Positions 24,102 through 30,708 of a stretch of 38,084 nt of DNA are shown here, piece after piece; within the stretch, counting starts at the first letter, position 1, and the number at the start of each line of letters is the position of its first letter. Location: NCBI GenBank assembly GCA_902805735.1, contig CADCTW010000191.1, positions 1 to 38,084 of the forward strand, written 5' to 3'. A model generated the notes under the pieces. The model had not been told where the DNA came from and did no database searches. It saw only the letters and a list, made by a program, of their open reading frames with translations. The translations under genes and the position numbers were made by a program. The stretch comes from an uncultured Gemmatimonadota bacterium. GTDB lineage: Bacteria; Gemmatimonadota; Gemmatimonadetes; Longimicrobiales; Longimicrobiaceae.

Positions 24102-24275
24102 TCAGGCGCTCAGCCGACGCACCGCCTCCCGTGCCCCACGCCGGTACACCGTTAAGCACACCAGTTCGCCCTCCGCGTCCCGCACTTCCCACCACCGCGT
24201 GTCCTCACGCTTCTGATACGTGTACCCGGGTTGCGCCAATGTTACGGGAGCGCTCACCTTCTGCGCATCAGCCAT
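24102..24275 (-). CDS. Small 57-residue basic protein
   Basis: A short gene with good signals: a GGAGGT Shine-Dalgarno sequence 5 bp before the ATG at 24275 and a strong terminator (24037-24078) just past the TGA. The protein has 57 residues, starts M-A-D-A-Q-K-V-S-A-P, holds a G-Y-T-Y-Q-K-R-E-D-T-R-W-W-E-V-R-D stretch followed by G-E-L-V-C-L-T-V-Y, and ends with the basic helix R-R-G-A-R-E-A-V-R-R-L. The pattern suggests a small beta sheet plus one helix. I recognise no family. It sits between the AlbA_2 gene and the HTH-methyltransferase cassette, on the opposite strand, and could be an accessory or antitoxin-like product; nothing in the sequence proves this. Confidence 0.7.
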   Translation of the reverse strand: MADAQKVSAPVTLAQPGYTYQKREDTRWWEVRDAEGELVCLTVYRRGAREAVRRLSA

Positions 24276-24347
24276 CTCGTACCTCCATCTCTCTTGACCC
24301 TAGGCGCTCGGCAGGGCTAACTTGCAACAGTGAGCTGCCCGGGACGG

Positions 24348-24463
24348 GTTCACAATTGAGGCTGACCGAATCTTCTTGTGGGGAGAGCGGGCAGCCTCTT
24401 CCTCTTGCCCTGTTGTTCACAATATAGTGAACAATGCATGTGCTGTCAACAAATATGTGAACA
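24348..24463 (+). promoter_or_regulatory. GTTCAC operator array before the HTH-methyltransferase operon
   Basis: A perfect palindrome TTGTTCAC-AATATA-GTGAACAA lies at 24413-24434. Further GTTCAC/GTGAAC half-sites are at 24348-24353 (in GTTCACAAT) and 24457-24462 (in TATGTGAACATA). The DNA here is AT-rich, with TATAGT and CATAGT as possible -10 boxes inside the sites, so a bound protein would block the promoter. The HTH protein encoded next is the obvious candidate. Confidence 0.65.
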
Positions 24464-24495
24464 TAGTAACCCGCCCTCGTGCCGGAGTACGCTTG

Positions 24496-24738
24496 GTGGA
24501 AAAGGAACCCTTAGCCTCGCTAGTTGAACGCGCACTGCGAGATGGCCCATTCTCTATGCGGCAACTCGCGGACGATGCAAGCCTGAAGTACGACGTGTTG
24601 AGAGCTTGGGCCATCGGGAGACGCAACCCGAGCAGTGAGAATCTGATCAAGATCGCTGAGGGATTCGAGCGGCGGGCCGAGCTCCTGACCCAATTAGGAA
24701 TTGAACTACGCCGGGCGGCAAGGGAACGGGACCAGTGA
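24496..24738 (+). CDS. Small HTH (controller-like) protein
   Basis: An 80-residue protein with a helix-turn-helix region: F-S-M-R-Q-L-A-D-D-A-S-L (about 20-31), then V-L-R-A-W-A-I-G-R-R-N-P-S (35-47), and a supporting helix E-N-L-I-K-I-A-E-G-F-E (49-59). The layout is that of XRE/C-protein-like regulators of restriction-modification systems. GTG 24496 is preferred because GGAG lies 8 bp upstream; the frame is open further upstream through the operator array, which argues against longer starts. Its end overlaps the next start (GTGA), so it is coupled to the methyltransferase. It probably binds the GTTCAC palindrome and times expression of the cassette. The identification as a controller is inference from size, HTH and place. 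Confidence 0.75.
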   Translation: MEKEPLASLVERALRDGPFSMRQLADDASLKYDVLRAWAIGRRNPSSENLIKIAEGFERRAELLTQLGIELRRAARERDQ

Positions 24739-26318
24739 CCCAACAGGCAATTCGTGGTGGTGACTCAATCACGCCTCACTCCAAAGTTCCAACCTTAGTT
24801 CGCCGGATTGAGAGTCTCCGATCAAAAATCGGTGCCCATCTCAACCCGGAGCGACGCGTGCTCCGCGGTCAGTACATGACTCCCTACGAAGTCGCAGAGT
24901 TGATGGCTGGTCTCATTAACATAACAGCCGATGAGATCCGGATCTTGGAGCCGGGAGCAGGAATCGGTTCGCTCATTGCGGCCGCAGTCGAATTCTTCGC
25001 TGCCAAACCAACTCCACCGCGCGTCATAAAGGTGACTGCATACGAGCGCGAACCGATCCTCGCTATGCATCTCGAGATCACACTCCGCCAGTGCGCAATC
25101 TACGCCAAAGCTGCGGGCATTCACTTCGAGTCACAACTCATTCGAGGTGACTTCATTAAGCGTGCGTCGCGGACTCTCGACGTTAAAAGACCTGAGTACA
25201 AGGCGCCAGATGAACATTACAATCTAATTCTTACGAACCCGCCGTATAGAAAGTTGAGGTCAGACAGCCTACATGCGAGATTGCTGAGGCGACAGAGCAT
25301 TTCTGCCACCAACCTGTACACTGCGTTCGTGTCGCTCGCGATCCGCCTAGCCCGACCAGGGGCAGAGATCATTGCGCTGATCCCGCGGAGTTTTTGCAAC
25401 GGCCCATTTTTCCGCGGGTTTCGCAAGCTTTTGCTAAGAGACACCGCAATTTGCCGACTGCACGTGTTTGAGTCACGTTCAAGCGTGTTCAAGGCAGATA
25501 GCGTTCTGCAGGAAAACGTGATCCTGAAGGCCGTACGTTCTGCTGATCAGGGCGACGTTGTAGTTTCTTGTGCGAATGGTTCGCCTGGTTCAATCTCGTC
25601 GGAAGAGTCTATGCACAAGTCGCTCTTAATCTGGGAAGATGATCCAGGAGAATTTATACACATCGTCTTGGGGGCTGAAGACAAAAGCCTGATTGCATTG
25701 ATGCGGCGACTCCCTACGACCCTAGCGGATTTGGGCGTTGAGGTATCCACGGGGCGAGTTGTGGATTTTCGAGCACTTGATCATCTTAGAAGGCTTGCGA
25801 GTCCTCATACCGCGCCTTTGATCTATCCGGGTGATCTTGTGGCAGGGCACGTCGTCTGGCCCCATCAAACAAGGAAGCCGAATTCGGTAGCGCTGAACGA
25901 AGTCACCAAGAAAAAACTCTTGCTTCCAAGTGGTAACTACGTTCTGGTGAAGCGATTCACGGCCAAGGAAGAGCGCCGTAGAGTCGTTGCGGCCGTGTAC
26001 AACCCTGATTTGGTTCTAGGCGCCGAGTCACCGTGGGTTGGATTCGAGAACCATTTGAACTACTACCATTCCGCGGGAGCCGGCATCTCTGCTCAGCTTG
26101 CATATGGTCTCATGGCTTACCTGAACACCTCCCTTGTGGATCGATACTCACGGTTGTATTCGGGGCACACACAGGTGAATGTGACCGATCTTCGCTCACT
26201 GCGGTACCCGACTCTTGCGCAGCTGCTCACTCTTGGCTCCGTTGCCAACGGAGGGTTACCCGAACAACATGTCTTGGATCAAGCGCTAGGCAGAGTCTTG
26301 GAGAGTCCCTCCCTTTGA
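24735..26318 (+). CDS. N6-adenine DNA methyltransferase (BsuBI/PstI-like)
   Basis: A 527-residue S-adenosylmethionine-dependent methyltransferase. Motif X is G-Q-Y-M-T-P (45-50), motif I E-P-G-A-G-I-G-S-L (72-80), and motif IV N-P-P-Y (168-171), which marks amino-methylation of adenine. The C-terminal part has N-Y-V-L-V-K-R-F and K-E-E-R-R-R-V-V-A-A-V-Y, then V-G-F-E-N-H-L-N-Y and G-H-T-Q-V-N-V-T-D-L-R-S-L-R-Y-P. These I associate with the BsuBI/PstI-type Eco57I-like enzymes whose usual partner is a BsuBI/PstI endonuclease. No such nuclease gene is here: the next genes encode DUF262 and RelA/SpoT-like proteins. The start GTG 24735 overlaps the HTH stop. The enzyme would mark host DNA in the cassette; its target site cannot be read from sequence. 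Confidence 0.9.
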   Translation: MTQQAIRGGDSITPHSKVPTLVRRIESLRSKIGAHLNPERRVLRGQYMTPYEVAELMAGLINITADEIRILEPGAGIGSLIAAAVEFFAAKPTPPRVIKVTAYEREPILAMHLEITLRQCAIYAKAAGIHFESQLIRGDFIKRASRTLDVKRPEYKAPDEHYNLILTNPPYRKLRSDSLHARLLRRQSISATNLYTAFVSLAIRLARPGAEIIALIPRSFCNGPFFRGFRKLLLRDTAICRLHVFESRSSVFKADSVLQENVILKAVRSADQGDVVVSCANGSPGSISSEESMHKSLLIWEDDPGEFIHIVLGAEDKSLIALMRRLPTTLADLGVEVSTGRVVDFRALDHLRRLASPHTAPLIYPGDLVAGHVVWPHQTRKPNSVALNEVTKKKLLLPSGNYVLVKRFTAKEERRRVVAAVYNPDLVLGAESPWVGFENHLNYYHSAGAGISAQLAYGLMAYLNTSLVDRYSRLYSGHTQVNVTDLRSLRYPTLAQLLTLGSVANGGLPEQHVLDQALGRVLESPSL

Positions 26319-26488
26319 GGCTACCTCCTAAGCTATGCGTACTTAAATCTCCAACTAACCAATTTTTGGGAGTCGTCTTGCCGGAACCAGCTAGCACCCT
26401 CAAGTTGCGGCATTCGCGTCGAGAGCTCCATCCATTCGAATCGCCATCTTAGTTCATCCAACTCCCCGCACACACTTGGAGAATGGGC

Positions 26489-27577
26489 ATGCCCAGAAAT
26501 ATCGCTCCTCAAGACATCAGTTGGTTTCTCGATCTCCGCGAACGCGGCAGACTCGACCTATCCCCACCATATCAGCGTCACAGCGTCTGGACACCTCGCG
26601 AGCGGCGTTACTTCTTGGATACGATCTTCAACGGGTATCCATGTCCACCCGTCTTTTTGTACAAATCGATCTCGGATGAAGGAGTCGCAACGTACCACGT
26701 TGTCGATGGCAAGCAACGCCTAGAGACGGTGATCAACTTCTCGCTAAACAAGATCGCCCTTGGTGACGAGACCCTCAGCGACGCGCTTCGCGGAAGGCGC
26801 TGGAAGCAAATCGAACTGGAGTATAGAAAGAAATTTTGGAATTATCAGTTTGCGGTCGAGATGCTCGACTCAGTCGACAGTGCAACGGTGAAGGAAATTT
26901 TCGACCGTTACAACCGCACATCTAAGAACTTGGAGCGACAGGAACTCCGGCATGCAAAGTATGATGGCTGGTTCATCACGGCCGCAGAGGACGAAGCGAA
27001 GAAAGACGAATGGCGCCAGATTGGGATTGTGACAACTGCTAATGCACGCAGAATGCGTGACGTCCAGTTCATCTCCGAGCTGATGCTGGTGTTGTTGAAG
27101 AACGCAGTCTCGGGCTTTGATCAAGAAGAACTGGACAATGTCTATGCGAAGTACGACACCCCGGCCGAAACCGATGCGACGTTTGTTGAAGAGGATTTTA
27201 TCCATCGCTTCGAGACCACGAAACAGTGGATTCTAAGTGTGCAGGGAGTGACCGGAGTGGTGACTGGTTTTGGAAAGTCGTACACAAACTTCTACAGTCT
27301 CTGGTGTGTGGTTGCACTTAACGCGCACCGACTTCCAGAGCCGCGAGAGTTTGGAAATCGGTATCAGAGCTTCATGACACGAGTAGCAGAACTGAATAAG
27401 GCGGAATCGCCTGAGGATCTTCTCGCGGGAGAACTTGCGGAGTCATATCGTGGTGCATACATCTATTCTCAGAATGCACGCGGAGCGAATACCGAGTTGC
27501 CGCAGCGGACTCAACGATTCGAAGTTCTGACCCAAGCCCTGCTTGAAATAGATCTGATCCCCCATGAAGATCACTAA
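26489..27577 (+). CDS. DUF262 domain protein
   Basis: A 362-residue protein with a DUF262 domain, the ParB-like module of GmrSD-type and related DNA-defence enzymes. The motifs are P-P-Y-Q-R (26-30) followed by S-V-W, and D-G-K-Q-R-L (73-78). DUF262 domains bind or hydrolyse nucleotides and in several defence proteins sense DNA or gate a nuclease. The C-terminal DUF1524 HNH nuclease half of GmrSD is absent, so another protein would have to be the effector. ATG 26489 was chosen over 26483 because GGAG lies 7 bp upstream of it but only 1 bp before the other. A gap of about 170 bp separates it from the methyltransferase gene; I see no gene in it. The 3' end overlaps the RelA/SpoT-like gene by 14 bp, so the two proteins are probably made together. 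Confidence 0.87.
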   Translation: MPRNIAPQDISWFLDLRERGRLDLSPPYQRHSVWTPRERRYFLDTIFNGYPCPPVFLYKSISDEGVATYHVVDGKQRLETVINFSLNKIALGDETLSDALRGRRWKQIELEYRKKFWNYQFAVEMLDSVDSATVKEIFDRYNRTSKNLERQELRHAKYDGWFITAAEDEAKKDEWRQIGIVTTANARRMRDVQFISELMLVLLKNAVSGFDQEELDNVYAKYDTPAETDATFVEEDFIHRFETTKQWILSVQGVTGVVTGFGKSYTNFYSLWCVVALNAHRLPEPREFGNRYQSFMTRVAELNKAESPEDLLAGELAESYRGAYIYSQNARGANTELPQRTQRFEVLTQALLEIDLIPHEDH

Positions 27578-28544
27578 TTCGATTCGTCGGCTGTACGACG
27601 ATCAGGTTGAACTGAACAGAATACTGGAAAGCCGTGTCCGTGATTTATTCGAATCGCAGAAGCGTGCGAGTTGGTTCTACCACGGCCGGATCAAGAAGAT
27701 CGAGAGTTTCGCGCAAAAGGTGGAAACAGGAAGAATGGACCCGGAGCATCTGGAGGATTTTTTCGCATGTTCACTCGTCGTGGAGAATCGACGTTCCATA
27801 AGTGACGCTGTCGAGTTAGTGGAGCGGTTTTGCACGATAGAGTATCGTCGTCCACCGGATCCTGAAATCACGCACAAGCGTCCGGAATGGTTTCCATTTG
27901 ATGATCTCCGCCTATACGCCCGCTTGCGCGTGAGCGAAGCAGCAGAACCTTCACCGTTGAACGATGTCACATTCGAAGTTCAAATCAAAACGTTCCTTCA
28001 GCACGCGTGGGGAGTTGCAACGCACGAATTGATTTACAAGGGGGGAGAGGTTAGCTGGGCTCGTGCTAGAGTGGCGTACCAGATCAAGGCCATGCTAGAG
28101 CACGCGGAGGTGTCTATCTCCGGAGTCGACGCAATCGCAGCCTCTGCGATGTTGAAGGCATCCGACGAATCGACCCGTCGTGAGAATCAGCTTCTTCACT
28201 GGCTTGAAAGAGATTGGGATGCTGAGCTCTTGCCATCGGATCGTCTGCGGCTCACACGCACTCTGCTCCAAGTTCTGGAGGGCGTTGAGATTTCAATTGA
28301 GGATCTGATCACTGCGGTCTCTGCTGATACGGAAGCCGGACAAGGTATGAACCTGCGGAACCTCTCGCCTTATGGGATTGCAATTCGCTCCTTATTCAAT
28401 CATCAGGCTGAGAAGATGCATACGTTCCTTCGAAAAAAGCGGGTTAGAGGGAATGCTAGGCTACTCCTTACCGTTGAGATGGAGGTGGGCCGAATGCCGA
28501 CGGGCGCGAAAGATGAGCGATTCCAGTTTGTAGGCCCGGGGTGA
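27564..28544 (+). CDS. RelA/SpoT-fold nucleotidyltransferase-like protein (possible toxin)
   Basis: A 326-residue protein whose first half (about 35-185) matches the RelA/SpoT synthetase fold: H-G-R-I-K-K-I-E-S-F-A-Q-K (40-52, the R-x-K...S...K region), E-D-F-F-A-C-S-L-V-V (64-73, in place of D-x-x-G-x-R-I), F-E-V-Q-I-K-T (137-143, matching E-I-Q-I-R-T) and H-A-W-G-V-A-T-H-E-L-I-Y-K (147-159). The catalytic acids Asp65 and Glu138 are kept, but the glycine and arginine after Asp65 are Ala and Ser, and the G-Y-R-S-L-H loop is replaced by L-R-L-Y-A-R-L. Enzymes of this fold transfer pyrophosphate to GDP/GTP, ATP or tRNA; some are growth-blocking toxins (toxSAS, CapRel-type). The second half (about 190-326) is helical and unrecognised. 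Coupled to the DUF262 gene by a 14-bp overlap. An effector role is inference. Confidence 0.8.
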   Translation: MKITNSIRRLYDDQVELNRILESRVRDLFESQKRASWFYHGRIKKIESFAQKVETGRMDPEHLEDFFACSLVVENRRSISDAVELVERFCTIEYRRPPDPEITHKRPEWFPFDDLRLYARLRVSEAAEPSPLNDVTFEVQIKTFLQHAWGVATHELIYKGGEVSWARARVAYQIKAMLEHAEVSISGVDAIAASAMLKASDESTRRENQLLHWLERDWDAELLPSDRLRLTRTLLQVLEGVEISIEDLITAVSADTEAGQGMNLRNLSPYGIAIRSLFNHQAEKMHTFLRKKRVRGNARLLLTVEMEVGRMPTGAKDERFQFVGPG

Positions 28545-28615
28545 AGTTATCATCTGCAGCGCTTAGTCACGCGTGCACATTGATCTAGGTTGGGTAGGGC
28601 TGGTGCTGATAGTTC

Positions 28616-30160
28616 TTACCTTAGCGCGCGGAAAAAGAGCCGGAAGGCGTTCTTCGCGGCGGGCGTGAGGCGGGTGCGGCTCCAGGCGTCGGCGGCTTTG
28701 CGGATGACCTCGGCCTGGGTGGGATAGGGGAAGATGGTCTGGCCGATCTTGGCCAGGCCGGTGCCGGCGGTCATGGCGTGGGTGATCTGGGTGATGAGGT
28801 CGCCGGCGTGGTCCGCGACCAGGGTGGCGCCGAGGATGCGGTCGGTGCCGGCCTTCAGGTGCACGCGGAGGAAGCCCTCTTCGTCGCCATCCAGGCGGGC
28901 GCGGTCGACCTCGTGCATGGGGATGGTGATCGTCTGCACCTCTTCGCCGCGCCCGGCGGCGTCGCGGGCGGTGATGCCCACGTGGGCCACTTCGGGGGAT
29001 GTGTAGGTGCACCAGGGGATTACGAGGTCCGATGCCTTGCCGCGACCGAAGAAGAGGGCGTTGCGGACCACCATGCGCGCCTGGGCGTCGGCGGCGTGGG
29101 TGAAGCGGTACTTCGAGGCCACGTCGCCGATGGCGTAGATGCGGGGGTTGGTGGTGCGCATGTGCTCGTCCACCGTCACGCCGTGTTCGTCGAAGCGCAC
29201 GCCGGCGGCTTCCAGGCCCGCGTCTTCCACGTTGGGCGCGCGGCCCGCCGCCACCAGCAGGTGCGTTCCCGTCGTGCTCCCCGCCGATCCGCCGCGCGTC
29301 CAGCGCAGGGTCACGGCCCCGTCCGCGCACTCCACCCGCTCCACCTTCGTCTCCAGCAGCAGCTCCACGCCCTCGCGGGCCAGCACGCCGGCCACGACGG
29401 ACGCGGCATCGGGGTCGTCGTGGGTGAGGAGCTGAGGGTCGCTCTGCAGCAGCGTGACGCGGCTGCCGAAGCGCGCGAACGCCTGCGCCATCTCGCACCC
29501 GATGGGCCCGCCGCCCAGCACCACGAGGTGCTCCGGGAGCTCGGTGAGCGAGAAGATGGTCTCGTTGGTGAGATAGCCGGCCTCCGCCAGCCCCTCGATG
29601 CGCGGCGCGGCGGCGCGCCCCCCGGTGGCGACAACGGCGCGGCGGAAGCGCAGGCGCGCGCCGCCCACCTCCAGCGCGTCGGCGGCGACGAAGCGGCCTG
29701 CGCCGAGAAAGACGTCCACCCCCAGCTCGTCGCGGAAGCGCCGGGCGCTGTCCACCGGGCTGAGGTCGGCGCGGATGCGGCGCATGCGCTCCATAGCGGC
29801 GGGAAAGTCGCCCCCGCCGGCCACTTGCGGCCCGCCGAAGCGCACCGCGGCCTCCGCGGCGGCGTGCCAGCCGCGGGCGGCGCGCAGGATGGCCTTGGAT
29901 GGGACGCATCCCACGTTCAGGCAGTCGCCGCCCATCAGCTCGCGCTCCACCAGTGCCACCTTCGCCCCCAGCGCCGCACCTATGGCCGCCGTCACCAGCC
30001 CCGCCGTCCCCGCGCCGAGCACCACCAGGTGGTAGCTGCCCTTCGGCTCAGGATTGGTCCACCCCCGCGGATGCACCTCGCCGAGCAAGCGGCGGTCGTG
30101 CTCCCCTACGGGCGCCTGGGCCAGCGGGAGGATACGGGGGGCTGGATCGGTTGTGCTCAT
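28616..30160 (-). CDS. MerA-like flavoprotein disulfide oxidoreductase
   Basis: A 514-residue class-I pyridine nucleotide-disulfide oxidoreductase. FAD binding: V-L-G-A-G-T-A-G-L (47-55). Redox-active disulfide: G-G-D-C-L-N-V-G-C-V-P-S-K (Cys80, Cys85). NAD(P)H binding: V-V-L-G-G-G-P-I-G-C-E. A second FAD motif I-Y-A-I-G-D-V-A-S-K is followed by the dimerisation domain. Near the end it has F-P-Y-P-T-Q-A-E-V-I, with a tyrosine where glutathione and lipoamide dehydrogenases have the catalytic His, as in mercuric reductases. But the C-terminal Cys pair that binds Hg(II) in true MerA and the N-terminal metal-binding domain are both missing, and no mer genes are adjacent. It is therefore MerA-like, and the substrate is uncertain. 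Residues 1-40 form an extra leader before the fold. It is divergent from the nitrilase gene across a repeat-rich gap. Confidence 0.85.
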   Translation of the reverse strand: MSTTDPAPRILPLAQAPVGEHDRRLLGEVHPRGWTNPEPKGSYHLVVLGAGTAGLVTAAIGAALGAKVALVERELMGGDCLNVGCVPSKAILRAARGWHAAAEAAVRFGGPQVAGGGDFPAAMERMRRIRADLSPVDSARRFRDELGVDVFLGAGRFVAADALEVGGARLRFRRAVVATGGRAAAPRIEGLAEAGYLTNETIFSLTELPEHLVVLGGGPIGCEMAQAFARFGSRVTLLQSDPQLLTHDDPDAASVVAGVLAREGVELLLETKVERVECADGAVTLRWTRGGSAGSTTGTHLLVAAGRAPNVEDAGLEAAGVRFDEHGVTVDEHMRTTNPRIYAIGDVASKYRFTHAADAQARMVVRNALFFGRGKASDLVIPWCTYTSPEVAHVGITARDAAGRGEEVQTITIPMHEVDRARLDGDEEGFLRVHLKAGTDRILGATLVADHAGDLITQITHAMTAGTGLAKIGQTIFPYPTQAEVIRKAADAWSRTRLTPAAKNAFRLFFRALR

Positions 30161-30214
30161 CGAAGCGAGTCTCTCGGGTAACAATGCGGTGAATAGGAGG
30201 CGATCGGCCGAGCC

Positions 30215-30422
30215 GCCCGCGAGCACACGCCCGCGAGCGCACGCCCGGGAGCTCGTCATCCACGAGCGCGCGGCCCGGGAGCGCATCGCCCGGGAGCGCG
30301 TCACCCGGGAGCGCGGGGCCCACGAGCGCGTGGCCCGGGAGCGCATCGCCCGGGAGCGCGTCGCCCGGGAGCACGCGGCCCCCGAAAGCGCCGTCCGGGA
30401 GCGCGCCGTCTGAGAACCCGCC
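30215..30422. repeat. 15-bp minisatellite, about 14 units
   Basis: Two 14-bp units are followed by about twelve 15-bp units of consensus GCCCGGGAGCGCGTC, with some units changed (for example GCCCACGAGCGCGTG). Because 15 is a multiple of 3, the frames stay open: plus strand reads R-E-R-I-A-type and one minus frame reads A-L-P-G-D-type pentapeptides. Neither has a credible start or gene context, so it is treated as non-coding. Confidence 0.85.
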
Positions 30423-30562
30423 ACCCAGGAGCGAATGAATTCGCCGCTGGAACCCCGCGAAGTGCCCTGCGGGCACTGTATTCTTATGTGCCAGAGCGGC
30501 GGAAAACAGTCCGCGGAGCGGACTTCGCGTAGGTCCAGCGGCGAATTCATTCGCTCCTGGGT
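30423..30562. repeat. 140-bp palindromic element with 29-bp perfect arms
   Basis: Arms 30423-30451 and 30534-30562 are exact reverse complements, each with GAATTC and starting ACCCAGGAGCGAATGAATTC. Inside, CGCGAAGT (30456-30463) pairs with ACTTCGCG (30522-30529), and there is an inner hairpin AGTGCCC-TGC-GGGCACT (30461-30477). No open frame or transposase; it looks like a MITE-like or REP/BIME-like element. I recall GCGAATGAATTCGC-type palindromes as common between genes in Longimicrobium-like genomes, from memory only. Confidence 0.85.
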
Positions 30563-30708
30563 TCGCGGCGCCGCGGCGCGAACCTGGACGACGTAAGCGT
30601 TTGCGCGTCAGTCCGGCCGTGCGAGCCTTGCGGCGGGGGTCGCAAAGGGCTACTCCCATCGGGCGGACTGGGCGAGATCCGGGCCGCGGGACCTCTTCCA
30701 TCATCCAC

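Larger units (their letters stand above)
30161..30708. other. 548-bp repeat-filled divergent gap
   Basis: Between the MerA-like and nitrilase genes. It holds the 15-bp minisatellite (30215-30422) and the 140-bp palindromic element (30423-30562), then about 145 bp of ordinary GC-rich DNA before the nitrilase start. Long open frames on both strands across it are repeat artefacts. I could not identify promoters with confidence. Confidence 0.6.

Noticed and set aside
26033..26452. 139-codon plus-strand frame spanning the methyltransferase end and the following gap, considered as a lost endonuclease
   Set aside because: It overlaps the well-supported methyltransferase C-terminus out of frame and shows no nuclease motif; the gap 26319-26488 seems non-coding.
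28545..28615. Terminator or attachment site at the right edge of the island
   Set aside because: I found no convincing hairpin, T tract or direct repeat matching the left edge.
30054..30413. Open frames across the minisatellite, reading R-E-R-I-A or A-L-P-G-D pentapeptides (possible pentapeptide-repeat protein)
   Set aside because: The repeat pattern does not fit A-[DN]-L-x-x; no start site or ribosome site; all frames are open only because the unit is 15 bp and very GC-rich.
30215..30422. CRISPR array
   Set aside because: Units are directly adjacent without spacers and only 15 bp long; no cas genes nearby.
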